Shown one piece after another: positions 1-6,573 of a stretch of DNA of 9,453 bases. A model generated the notes under the pieces. It did no database searches and was not told the origin of the DNA. It saw only the letters and a program-made list of their open reading frames with translations. Positions within the stretch are counted from its first letter, which is position 1. Each line of letters begins with the position of its first letter. Source of the DNA: JAUUZQ01 sp964538375 (GTDB lineage: Bacteria > Bacteroidota > Bacteroidia > Bacteroidales > GCA-2748055); the NCBI GenBank assembly GCA_964538375.1, contig CAZIFQ010000054.1, positions 1-9,453 of the forward strand. The letters run 5' to 3'. The position numbers were made by a program, and so were the translations under genes.

Positions 1-145
1 ACACTCCATGCACGTCCTGCTGATAAAAAACTCTGTTTAACTCTGCGCCTAAGCGAAGCGCCTCCCTGTTGCCGCAGGCAACAATATACTCTGCGGTGAA
101 TTCGTCTGCGGTGAATTCGTCTGTGGTGAATTCGTCTGTAGTTAA
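1..145 (+). repeat. Dispersed repeat family, copy A (cut by window start)
   Basis: First of four related copies (A; B 1298-1429; C 1458-1607; D 7616-7798). It has the common core ACTCTG..AACTCTGCGCC, then a perfect 7-bp hairpin (TGTTGCC, loop GCA, GGCAACA; 67-83), then a tail of 15-nt tandem units TCTGCGGTGAATTCG at 90-104, 105-119 and 120-134 plus a partial fourth. The copy ends 4-5 bases before the stop codon of the leftward VOC gene. No transposase or clear terminal inverted repeat is visible, so it is probably a non-autonomous REP- or MITE-like element. That class is inferred; the repeat itself is read directly. Confidence 0.85.
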
Positions 146-149
146 CCCC

Positions 150-1235
150 CTACGTCAGGTGCTTCTCCTTCACCTTCATAAACCTCAGCATCTTAATCAC
201 CCTATCCGGTATCGGCTTATACTTATCCTTCCTCTTGTCAAGCCGCAGGTATATCCCCCATGTTTTGGCAATCGGAATCTTATGTGTCTCAACAAACTCT
301 ATCAGCGTGCCATCCGGATCTTCAATATAAGAGAAATTTCCTGCTGCTTCACCCATGTCGAACACCTCGCCCTCGGTGGCTATCGAGCTGTCAACGGTGA
401 AAGGATGTCCTGCGGCTTTGCATTTTTCCTTCAACTCGTCCATGCCAATGACATCGTAGCAGAGGTGTATAAAACCCAACTCTCCCCAGTACCGGTCTTT
501 GTAGATGCTTACCGCTTCGCGGTCGGTTGTTTTCAATAATTCAATCTCAGATGGACCAAACATTTTCGAGAATGTGCCGCCCCTGTTTTTGGCGGAGTGT
601 CTTAGCAATACCCTTCTGATTTTGGTGTCACCACCGGGCAGGGAGGAAAGATCATCCCATACCTTGTCTTCATCGTACACCACGATGTCGTAACCCAGGA
701 CCTCTGAATACAGTTTCATCGATTTCTCAATATCTGAACAGCCAATCACTGCGCCATAGTTGGCCCCGGTAAGGCGTTTCTTGTTGAGCATATACCATTC
801 GTCAGCTTCAATAATCTGGAAGATATTTCCCCATGGATCCCGCATAAAAAACTGCTCCCGTCCATCAGGATCTTTACCCACACCATTGAGCGCCAGGCCC
901 ATCTCGCTAAAATGCTGATGCGCTTTCTGTACATCAGGAGCTTTTATCTTTGCTGCATAAATTCCCAGGTCACCTGCTTTTACTTCAAACTTTGCCGCTC
1001 TCGGCTCCCTGTCTTTGTACTGCCATATCTCAAATCCGCCACCACCCATCATGTTGAGGGTCAGTACAGCGTGTCTTTTACAGGGCTTTCCCCCGGTATA
1101 AGGCAGCATATAATTCGCTGCTGCTTCCTCGTCAAATATGCGGATGTCCATGCCAAAATGGTCCCTGTACCACCTCCACGATTCCTGTAAACTTTTCACG
1201 CCAATACCTACCTGCTGTATCCCTGATATGATCAT
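150..1235 (-). CDS. VOC (glyoxalase/bleomycin-resistance) family protein, two modules
   Basis: A 361-residue protein with two vicinal-oxygen-chelate modules, roughly residues 3-145 and 159-317. Module 1 starts GIQQVGIGVKSLQESWRWY (Q8 at the usual first metal-ligand position), has E69 in GGFEIW, and closes with DPWGNIFQIIE (E143). Module 2 has E232 in EIELL, H257 in GFIHLCYDV and E313 in DPDGTLIEF, but no His or Gln at its first ligand site (YGAVIGCSD). The family includes glyoxalases, extradiol dioxygenases and epimerases; the substrate cannot be inferred here. The start at 1235 (MIISGIQQVG) is chosen because the frame stays open upstream to 1472 only by reading through repeat copy B, and a good promoter lies 28-59 bases upstream of 1235. 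It is divergent from the acyltransferase gene. The basic tail after residue 320 is not part of the fold. Confidence 0.88.
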   Translation of the reverse strand: MIISGIQQVGIGVKSLQESWRWYRDHFGMDIRIFDEEAAANYMLPYTGGKPCKRHAVLTLNMMGGGGFEIWQYKDREPRAAKFEVKAGDLGIYAAKIKAPDVQKAHQHFSEMGLALNGVGKDPDGREQFFMRDPWGNIFQIIEADEWYMLNKKRLTGANYGAVIGCSDIEKSMKLYSEVLGYDIVVYDEDKVWDDLSSLPGGDTKIRRVLLRHSAKNRGGTFSKMFGPSEIELLKTTDREAVSIYKDRYWGELGFIHLCYDVIGMDELKEKCKAAGHPFTVDSSIATEGEVFDMGEAAGNFSYIEDPDGTLIEFVETHKIPIAKTWGIYLRLDKRKDKYKPIPDRVIKMLRFMKVKEKHLT

Positions 1236-1262
1236 CTTTTTGAGTTTTATAAATACGAACTG

Positions 1263-1294
1263 CAAAAGTATGAAAAAAATGAAGGCAAGACAAA
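1263..1294 (-). promoter_or_regulatory. Bacteroidota-type promoter of the VOC gene
   Basis: On the minus strand TTTG (1291-1294) is followed by a 20-base spacer and TACTTTTG (1263-1270), matching the Bacteroidota consensus of a -33 TTTG and a -7 TAnnTTTG. Transcription would begin near 1256, leaving a leader of about 20 bases without a Shine-Dalgarno site. The -33 element lies just beyond the 3' end of repeat copy B. Confidence 0.6.
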
Positions 1295-1297
1295 GTC

Positions 1298-1429
1298 TTT
1301 TTACCGCGAACAGATTCAACGGGAACAGATTCACCGCAGAGTTTATTTCTGCCTGCGGCAGATGGGAGTCGCTTCGCTCGGGCGCAGAGTTTAACAGAGT
1401 TTTTATCAGCAGAACGTGGGGGAGTACAA
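1298..1429 (-). repeat. Dispersed repeat family, copy B
   Basis: Read on the minus strand, this copy shares a 32-base identical stretch with copy D (from CTGCTGATAAAAACTC through CTCTGCGCC). Its hairpin (1348-1362) is TCTGCC, loop GCA, GGCAGA. Compared with copies A and D, two base pairs of the stem differ, each by paired changes on both arms. The tail has nearly three 15-nt units, diverged as TCTGCGGTGAATCTG, TTCCCGTTGAATCTG and TTCGCGGTAAAAA. The 3' end stops right before the VOC promoter. It faces away from copy C across about 30 bases. Confidence 0.85.
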
Positions 1430-1457
1430 ATGAAGAAAAAGATAAATCTTCTATGTG

Positions 1458-1607
1458 AGATGGCTGCGCCACCCCCTCGCGAGCGTTAGCGAGCTAAAAC
1501 TCCATAAATACTCCAAATACGTAATGCAGATAAAAACTCTGTTAAACTCTGCGTTTAAGCGCAGCGCCTCCGTTTTCCTCTGCGGTGAATCTGTTTACGG
1601 TGAATTT
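1458..1607 (+). repeat. Dispersed repeat family, copy C (hairpin lost)
   Basis: The core (1510-1607) is ACTCCAAATACGT, then AGATAAAAACTCTG..AAACTCTGCG, then two 15-nt tail units. The stretch carrying the GCCGCAGGC hairpin in A, B and D is missing. Upstream, 1458-1509 matches the leader of copy D: a short GATGGC..GCCA hairpin and a CTCGC..GCGAG hairpin (1475-1500). This indicates a full-length element of about 150-180 bp beginning with the GATGGC hairpin. The 3' end lies about 14 bases before the probable -7 box of the acyltransferase gene. Confidence 0.8.
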
Positions 1608-1620
1608 CCCCTCAAATTAT

Positions 1621-1628
1621 TATCTTTA
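1621..1628 (+). promoter_or_regulatory. Probable -7 box of the acyltransferase gene
   Basis: TATCTTTA matches TAnnTTTG at all but the last base and sits 22 bases before the ATG at 1650. No convincing TTTG -33 element is seen; that position would fall in the tail of repeat copy C, so the repeat may supply or replace the upstream promoter half. Weak call. Confidence 0.4.
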
Positions 1629-1649
1629 CCCCCCCAAATCACTCAACCA

Positions 1650-3029
1650 ATGGCAGCCAAGAGAAAAGTGCGTGGTGCGATGGATCGCATATATAAAAGA
1701 ACTCCTCTCTACTATCCAATATATTATTGGGTATCCAGCATTTTCATGAAGTTTTATGGTAAAGTAGACGTAAAAGGACTAGAGAATATCCCTAAAGATG
1801 CTCCCGTGATCCTTACCCCGAACCATTCGAACGCGCTCATGGATGCACTTATCGTGCTCTTTACTTCACCGGGCGATACAGTTTTCCTGGCACGTGCTGA
1901 TCTCTTCAAAAAGAAGTTGTTGGCCAGGGCATTGAATATTCTGAAAATGTTACCGGTTTTTCGTATCCGCGATGGGGTAGAGGAGCTGGGAAAAAACCAG
2001 GAGATCTTTGATATTACAGTGGGTGTGCTACATAAGAATCACCAGCTCTGCATCATGCCTGAGGGTAACCATGGCGATATGCGAAGACTGCGCAACCTGC
2101 AAAAAGGTGTCTTTCGTATTGCCTTCAAGGCGCAGGAGAAGATGGGGAACAAGCCCTATGTGAAAATTGTTCCTGTGGGATTAGATTTTAGTGATTTCAT
2201 AAAACAGAACCAATCACTCTTTGTGAATTATGGTAAACCCATAGATGTATCTGAATACTGGGATGATTATGTAGAGAACGGTCCGGTTGGAATGAACAAG
2301 CTAAAAAGTCGACTGGCCGATGACATGAAACCCCAGATGATACAAATTGAGACAGAGGATTATTACGATGGCTACATGGGGTTGCGTACCATCTTCAATG
2401 AGAAGATGAGGGAGATCATGGGCATTCAGGGGAAGAAACTGCGTGACAAATTTGCAGCAGATAAGGAGATGATCGCCCGGCTGGACAAGGTCTTGGAAGA
2501 GGATGAAGCTAAGATCAAAGCCATATCAGCTAAGGTCGTGCCCTATTTTGAAACAGTAAATAAAGATAATATCCGCGACTGGGTAGTGAAAAAGCAGGGT
2601 TTTGGCTTACTTGGAACCATCTGGAGATTCCTGTTACTTGTAGTTACGCTGCCTGTCTTCCTCTACGGATTCATCAATAACTTCCTTGTATACTTACTGC
2701 CGGTTAAAATGACCAATGGAATCAAAGACAAGCAGTTCATCAGCTCCGTAAAAGTAGGGGTCACCATGTTGGTCGTCCTGCCTTTCTTCTACGCATTACA
2801 AACCTTACTGGTCGGACTATTTACGCCCTATTGGTGGATCTGGGTTGCCTATCTCATTACCCTTTATCCCATGGGAAAACTGGCCCTCTTGTGGTACTTC
2901 CTCTGGAAGAAAACCGCCCGCGGTGGCTGGTTCGGATTCAAATTCCGCAGCGGCAACAAAGAGATCCTCGACCTCGTAAGAACACGGGCAGAGATTATTG
3001 AAATGACAGAAACCATTGTAAACCTATGA
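1650..3029 (+). CDS. 1-acyl-glycerophosphate acyltransferase (PlsC-like) with membrane C-terminus
   Basis: A 459-residue lysophospholipid acyltransferase that probably transfers an acyl chain to (lyso)glycerophosphate at the inner membrane. Residues about 35-200 are the PlsC domain: catalytic motif NHSNALMD (H59, D65), a substrate-motif region FLARADLFKKK (79-89), and PEGNHGDMRRL (137-147). H59 and D65 are five residues apart rather than the usual four, a spacing I recall from the yeast SCT1/GPT2-like branch. Residues about 225-310 are charged and helical. Hydrophobic segments at about 319-354, 363-391 and 394-419 make a membrane-embedded tail. The frame is open upstream to 1455, but that stretch is repeat copy C; 1650 (MAAKRKVRG) is preferred, with 1680 (MDRIYKRT) as an alternative. 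Divergent from the VOC gene. Confidence 0.88.
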   Translation: MAAKRKVRGAMDRIYKRTPLYYPIYYWVSSIFMKFYGKVDVKGLENIPKDAPVILTPNHSNALMDALIVLFTSPGDTVFLARADLFKKKLLARALNILKMLPVFRIRDGVEELGKNQEIFDITVGVLHKNHQLCIMPEGNHGDMRRLRNLQKGVFRIAFKAQEKMGNKPYVKIVPVGLDFSDFIKQNQSLFVNYGKPIDVSEYWDDYVENGPVGMNKLKSRLADDMKPQMIQIETEDYYDGYMGLRTIFNEKMREIMGIQGKKLRDKFAADKEMIARLDKVLEEDEAKIKAISAKVVPYFETVNKDNIRDWVVKKQGFGLLGTIWRFLLLVVTLPVFLYGFINNFLVYLLPVKMTNGIKDKQFISSVKVGVTMLVVLPFFYALQTLLVGLFTPYWWIWVAYLITLYPMGKLALLWYFLWKKTARGGWFGFKFRSGNKEILDLVRTRAEIIEMTETIVNL

Positions 3030-3038
3030 CATCAATTC

Positions 3039-3068
3039 TTTGTAGAGACGAGCCATGTGGCGCGTCTC
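3039..3068 (+). repeat. GAGACG hairpin repeat, copy 1
   Basis: TTTG plus a hairpin: GAGACG (3045-3050) pairs with CGTCTC (3063-3068), and inside it GCCA pairs with TGGC. A 26-base stretch from TTTGTAGAGACG to GGCGCG is identical to 8868-8893. It lies just after the acyltransferase stop codon but has no T-run, so it is better read as a dispersed palindromic repeat than as a terminator, although it could help define the mRNA 3' end. Confidence 0.75.
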
Positions 3069-3157
3069 CTCAATTTCAAAAGCGTCTCCATTAACAATAG
3101 ACATTTAACATCAAACGAATTCACCACATAGGTATAATTAAAATTATAAGTTGCATT

Positions 3158-4651
3158 ATGAAAAGAGCTATTGTTTATTGTATTGTATTGCTGTCAGTTA
3201 TTGCATGTAATAAAGTAGAGGTGCCCGAGGAAGTCTCCCAGGAGGAGATAAGGGCTATGATATTCGAGGAGATGCAGGACCAGGGGCTGACGAATTTTGA
3301 AGATATTGAAGCTTTTAACGCGGGGGCCAGTGTTTCACTTGATGAATTGAGCGTGGAGCGGACAGTTACCTATGTGGATAGCCTGGGTGCTTACAAAACA
3401 GATCTTGTGATTACTGTGAAAAGCGATTCAGTTCAGGATATATCAGTGGTTGAGTACATCCCAAAAGAAGTAGCGGTATCGGTCAGTGAAATCGAGTTTG
3501 CTACTTCCCCGACAACAGTCATAATGGACGATCCCTTAATCATGTGGCACCTGGGTAAGGCCAAAAAGAAGGTGAGGTTCTCCTATCTTACCAACAATAA
3601 GAATGATGATAAAGGTTCAACTGTAATACTATCGAATGACATTGATGATTCCAATGCCAGTCTCACGGCTCCGGATATTTCCTCATACACAATAGACATC
3701 TCTACCACCTCCCTCGATATTGAATTTACAGTCGAGCAGCACGGTACTGAAGTAGAGGAGCTTGGTGTGTATTATGGTACTGATCAATTCCCGGAAAATA
3801 ACGGGGACTATAAAAAGTTTGGGAGTGCTGCGGGTACGCACAGTGCTGTGATTGATGGCTTAACTCCGGGTGAAATTTACACAATCCTGTTCTATATAGA
3901 AGACAACACTTTTGGCGATGTTGATGCAAAGAGGATGATAGTCAGAACCATGGAAGAGGCCGGTAAGGATGATGTGATTGATGTCGATGGGAACGCTTAC
4001 CCGACAGTTAAGATCGGAGACCAGGTATGGATGGCCGAGAATCTTAGAACCACACATTATTCTGACGGAAGGGCTATTCCGCTGATTGAATCTGACGAAG
4101 ACTGGGCGGCACTTGAGGACATTACTACCGCGGATGCGCACAGCTTTAATACTGACAAAGATCCCAAATACGGAGCATATTATACCTGGGCAGCCGCCAT
4201 GGGAGGCAATGCTGTAAGCAGTGAGACCAATCCAAGTAATGTGCAAGGTGTTTGTCCAGATGACTGGCACCTCCCAAGTCATGCAGAGTGGCAGCAATTG
4301 ATTAGTTATACCATTGCAAACGGATACAATTATGATGGAAGCACCAGTGGTGATAAAAGTGCTTCCTCAATGGCGGCCACCTACGGCTGGGCAGAAAGTG
4401 CAGATCCGGGAGACGTTGGAAATGATCAGGAATCCAACAATGCCACTGGATTTTCAATTCTTCCTGCCGGAAGTCGCCATAGTGAAGCTGGAGTCTTCTA
4501 TAATCAGGGAGCTTATACCTATTTCTGGAGCTCTACTACAATCAATGAAACAGCAGCATGGAATTATTTTATGATATACAATTACCGGGGCTTTTATTGG
4601 TCTGGTGTAGCATATTCCGCAGGATTCAGTGTCCGCTGTGTAAAGGATTAG
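3158..4651 (+). CDS. FISUMP-domain lipoprotein
   Basis: A 497-residue predicted surface lipoprotein of unknown role. The signal peptide ends in a lipobox (V14-I-A-C17), so Cys17 would be lipidated. Residues 18-55 are acidic and probably helical. Residues about 56-150 form a module with IPKEVAVSVSEIEF, DDPLIMW and VRFSYLT, resembling a module I recall from archaeal surface proteins near PGF-pre-PGF domains. Residues about 172-266 look fibronectin-III-like (LGVYYGTD.., IDGLTPGEIYTILFYI). Residues about 273-496 are a complete FISUMP (Fibrobacter succinogenes major paralogous) domain: VKIGDQVWMAENL, GVCPDDWHLPSHAEWQ, GFSILPAGSR, YFWSST and terminal GFSVRCVKD. FISUMP proteins are common on Bacteroidota and Fibrobacter surfaces; no reaction is established. 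The start is clear from the signal peptide. It is convergent with the S4 gene, and no strong promoter is recognised upstream. Confidence 0.9.
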   Translation: MKRAIVYCIVLLSVIACNKVEVPEEVSQEEIRAMIFEEMQDQGLTNFEDIEAFNAGASVSLDELSVERTVTYVDSLGAYKTDLVITVKSDSVQDISVVEYIPKEVAVSVSEIEFATSPTTVIMDDPLIMWHLGKAKKKVRFSYLTNNKNDDKGSTVILSNDIDDSNASLTAPDISSYTIDISTTSLDIEFTVEQHGTEVEELGVYYGTDQFPENNGDYKKFGSAAGTHSAVIDGLTPGEIYTILFYIEDNTFGDVDAKRMIVRTMEEAGKDDVIDVDGNAYPTVKIGDQVWMAENLRTTHYSDGRAIPLIESDEDWAALEDITTADAHSFNTDKDPKYGAYYTWAAAMGGNAVSSETNPSNVQGVCPDDWHLPSHAEWQQLISYTIANGYNYDGSTSGDKSASSMAATYGWAESADPGDVGNDQESNNATGFSILPAGSRHSEAGVFYNQGAYTYFWSSTTINETAAWNYFMIYNYRGFYWSGVAYSAGFSVRCVKD

Positions 4652-4703
4652 AGGACTCGCTAAAGCTCGTTTTTTCTGCCCGTTCGAAGATAGGTGGGGT
4701 GGT

Positions 4704-5078
4704 TTAATCCTCCCCCTTCAAACCGTCCAGCAAGCGACGATCCTTCTTCGTAGGTCGACCAGTGCCCCGGTCTCTGACTACAAAGAAATCATCTTTCATC
4801 TTCAATTTATCAAGTTCCTCCTGCGGAGTAAGATCCTCCATGGCATTGCAAACAAGCTTCGCTCCAACTCTTTTCTGTATGGGGTCGAGGACTTTGTAGG
4901 TGTAGATGACAGGTGATTTTTTTACCTGGATAATTTCACCAACAGCAATTGACCTGGAAGGTTTGACCGACATCTCATTAATCAATACTTTGTTTTTCTT
5001 ACAAGCTTCTGTTGCAAGGGCTCTTGTCTTATAGATCCTAATTGACCAGAGGTATTTATCTATGCGAGTGTCTGACAT
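4704..5078 (-). CDS. hslR: S4-domain RNA-binding protein, Hsp15 (HslR) family
   Basis: A 124-residue basic protein. Residues 4-65 form an S4 RNA-binding domain: RIDKYLWSIRIYKTRALA at the start, then CKKNKVLINEMSVKPS and VGEIIQVKK. The tail has the lysine/arginine-rich GTGRPTKKDRR (105-115) typical of Hsp15 proteins. E. coli Hsp15 binds stalled 50S subunits carrying peptidyl-tRNA and helps recycle them; the same role is inferred here by family. The length fits the family. It lies 57 bases downstream of the SDR gene on the same strand, with a short tandem repeat in the gap, so co-transcription is likely. The symbol follows the family and is not proof of orthology. Confidence 0.85.
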   Translation of the reverse strand: MSDTRIDKYLWSIRIYKTRALATEACKKNKVLINEMSVKPSRSIAVGEIIQVKKSPVIYTYKVLDPIQKRVGAKLVCNAMEDLTPQEELDKLKMKDDFFVVRDRGTGRPTKKDRRLLDGLKGED

Positions 5079-5106
5079 TTTTAAAATATTTTGTATTGAA
5101 AGGCTT

Positions 5107-5137
5107 ACTGCTTACTGCCCACTGCTTACTGCCCACT
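5107..5137. repeat. Two tandem 14-nt units (ACTGCTTACTGCCC)
   Basis: Two perfect 14-nt copies (5107-5120 and 5121-5134) plus ACT, preceded by another CTTACTG. The array runs into the TAG stop codon of the SDR gene and fills most of the SDR-S4 gap. Similar CTTACTGCC-type arrays are frequent between genes in Bacteroidota and cyanobacteria, as I recall. No function is inferred. Confidence 0.8.
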
Positions 5138-5936
5138 AGTACGGGTTCATACTTCTCGCCATCCGATAATACAATCCCCTGAAATACTTATGTATCCATA
5201 CCATCAGTAGTTCTTTTCCACCAATAAGTACATCTTTTCGTCCACGTTTCATAGAACGAACCATCTTCGCAGCACATTTTTCAGGTGAGATGCCATTGGC
5301 TTGTCCGGCGTCCATAACGTTCCTGGCTTTCCCGTCTTTATCTACTGAATTTAGGGAGATATTTGTTTGAACCCTTCCCGGACTGAAAACGGTCACACGA
5401 AGCCCTTTGTTATAATTTTCTGCCAATAAGCTCTCATAAAATCCAAAAATGGCATGCTTGGCAGCGGCATATGCTGAGCGCATGGGGAATCCAAATTTTC
5501 CGGAGATAGTGCTTGTTACACCTATCTGTCCATAAGCCCTTTCGATCATTCCAGGGAGTACAGCTTTCGTCAGAATCACACCCGCAAAGTAATCGATTTC
5601 CATTAATCTACGATCAATTTCGATGGGCGATTCTATGGCTAATGCCCGTTGCGAGATGCCGCCGTTATTCATAAGAACATCTACCTTACCGAACTCTTTC
5701 AATACTTGCTCAGCTGCTTTAGTTACTTCTTCCGGCTTTCCCAGGTTGAAAACAACCGTATGGATGTTTTCAGATATGCTTTTGTATTTCTCCTTTACTC
5801 GTTCCAACTCCTCAGGCTCATGCGAGGAAGCAATAACGATGGCACCTTCTTTAGCAAATTGCTCCACCAATGCTTCTCCAATTCCCGAAGATGCACCTGT
5901 TATCCATACAACTTTATCCTTATATGATTTTATCAT
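5136..5936 (-). CDS. Short-chain dehydrogenase/reductase (SDR), DHRS7-like
   Basis: A 266-residue classical SDR, an NAD(P)H-dependent oxidoreductase of unknown substrate. The Rossmann motif TGASSGIG is at 13-20, NNGG at 90-93 (in place of the common NNAG), and the active-site Tyr and Lys are Y156 and K160 in YAAAK. Aligned on the tyrosine, as in 11-beta-HSD1 (S170/Y183), the catalytic serine position holds T143, with S142 next to it. SPGRVQT (185-191) follows the usual PG motif. NNGGISQR and a hydrophobic/basic C-terminus (about 242-262) recall the membrane-associated DHRS7/7B group. The start at 5936 gives a normal N-terminus (MIKSYKDKVVWITGA). TAAGTTCG lies only 5-12 bases upstream and would give a nearly leaderless transcript; this is weak. 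The S4 gene follows on the same strand. Confidence 0.9.
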   Translation of the reverse strand: MIKSYKDKVVWITGASSGIGEALVEQFAKEGAIVIASSHEPEELERVKEKYKSISENIHTVVFNLGKPEEVTKAAEQVLKEFGKVDVLMNNGGISQRALAIESPIEIDRRLMEIDYFAGVILTKAVLPGMIERAYGQIGVTSTISGKFGFPMRSAYAAAKHAIFGFYESLLAENYNKGLRVTVFSPGRVQTNISLNSVDKDGKARNVMDAGQANGISPEKCAAKMVRSMKRGRKDVLIGGKELLMVWIHKYFRGLYYRMARSMNPY

Positions 5937-6097
5937 CCTGCGAACTTACTAATTCTAAATAAAAACTCAAGAATTTGCTATATAGGTTTTTTGCCCCAAA
6001 ACAAAAAATTCAAATAAAACGCTGGCCCGATGCTCGAATACCAATATCGCTAAAGGTTGGGAACGATTTGACTAAGAAACTCTGAAGAATAGATTTT

Positions 6098-6136
6098 GAG
6101 GGGGAGACTGGGAGACCAGGAGACACGGAGAGGGGA
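6098..6136 (+). repeat. Left inverted flank of the four-helix-bundle cassette
   Basis: Purine-rich block made of GAGAC words (GGGGGAGACTGGGAGACC, then AGGAGACACGGAGAGGGG). Positions 6110-6124 are the exact reverse complement of 6589-6603. Confidence 0.75.
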
Positions 6137-6181
6137 AAATAAATAGCAATAAGTACGATATTTTAAGTTGTAATCACATTA

Positions 6182-6198
6182 ATAGCTAAAAAAGCTAT
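6182..6198 (+). promoter_or_regulatory. Hairpin over the start codon of the four-helix-bundle gene
   Basis: ATAGCT (6182-6187), loop AAAAA, AGCTAT (6193-6198). The second arm includes the first two bases of the ATG at 6197. If formed in the mRNA it would partly hide the start codon. The stem is only 6 bp and could arise by chance. Confidence 0.35.
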
Positions 6199-6571
6199 GA
6201 AAAAGATTACAACGCATAAGGATTTAAATGTTTACCAATTGTCATACAATTTGACAATAGAAATTTTTCAACTAACAAAAAGTTTTCCAAGGGAAGAGCT
6301 CTATTCTTTGACAGATCAAATTCGGAGATCTTCAAGATCAGTACCAGCTAATATTGCAGAGGCATTTAGAAAGAGACGATATGAAAAAGCTTTTATTGCA
6401 AAATTGAGTGATTCAGAAGGTGAAGCTGCTGAAACCCAGGTTTGGTTAGATATTGCAAAAGACTCTAAATATATTTCTGAAGAAGTACATGACGAACTTT
6501 ATGCCAGATACAATGATGTTCTTGGCAAAATTGTAAGGATGATCAATACTTCAAAATACTGGATTATTTAA
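6197..6571 (+). CDS. Four-helix-bundle protein (S23 / 23S rRNA intervening-sequence family)
   Basis: A 124-residue, all-helical protein. The family signature is clear: KDLNVYQLSYNLTIEIF at the start, then SFPREELYSLTDQIRRSS and RSVPANIAEAFRKRRYEK (29-64). This is the FP..E...L..QIRR...S...NIAEG region of the family, here with NIAEA. Members were first found encoded inside intervening sequences of bacterial 23S rRNA, and the Avd protein of diversity-generating retroelements has the same fold. This gene is in neither setting: there is no rRNA or reverse transcriptase nearby. The function of free-standing members is not established. It lies between inverted repeats, in opposite orientation to its neighbours, and is AT-rich. 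The length is normal and the frame intact. Confidence 0.88.
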   Translation: MKKITTHKDLNVYQLSYNLTIEIFQLTKSFPREELYSLTDQIRRSSRSVPANIAEAFRKRRYEKAFIAKLSDSEGEAAETQVWLDIAKDSKYISEEVHDELYARYNDVLGKIVRMINTSKYWII

Positions 6572-6573
6572 AT

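Noticed and set aside
90..145. 15-nt tandem units considered as a CRISPR-like array
   Set aside because: The units are directly adjacent with no unique spacers, too short for CRISPR repeats, and no cas genes are present.
69..539. Rightward open frame beginning in repeat A with a repeated S-A-V-N-S peptide
   Set aside because: It lies antisense to the VOC gene, the repeated peptide is just the 15-nt tail (a multiple of three), and no domain is recognisable.
1236..1472. N-terminal extension of the VOC protein
   Set aside because: It translates repeat copy B and a spacer; the promoter for the shorter start lies inside it and the VOC fold begins at MIISGIQQVG.
1455..1649. N-terminal extension of the acyltransferase
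   Set aside because: It translates repeat copy C; the likely -7 box at 1621 is downstream of this start, and the acyltransferase begins at 1650.
3860..4297. Leftward open frame of 145 codons inside the lipoprotein gene
   Set aside because: Antisense to a well-supported FISUMP lipoprotein and with no recognisable domain.
4652..4703. Terminator between the lipoprotein and S4 genes (GCTCGTTTTTT)
   Set aside because: There is a T-run at 4670-4675, but the preceding CTCGCTAAAGCTCG does not form a convincing stem (CTCGC and GCTCG are not complementary). The words resemble fragments of the repeat leader instead.
6197..6571. S23-family gene as a 23S rRNA intervening sequence or a DGR accessory (Avd)
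   Set aside because: No rRNA sequence flanks it, and there is no reverse transcriptase, template repeat or variable-repeat gene in the window.
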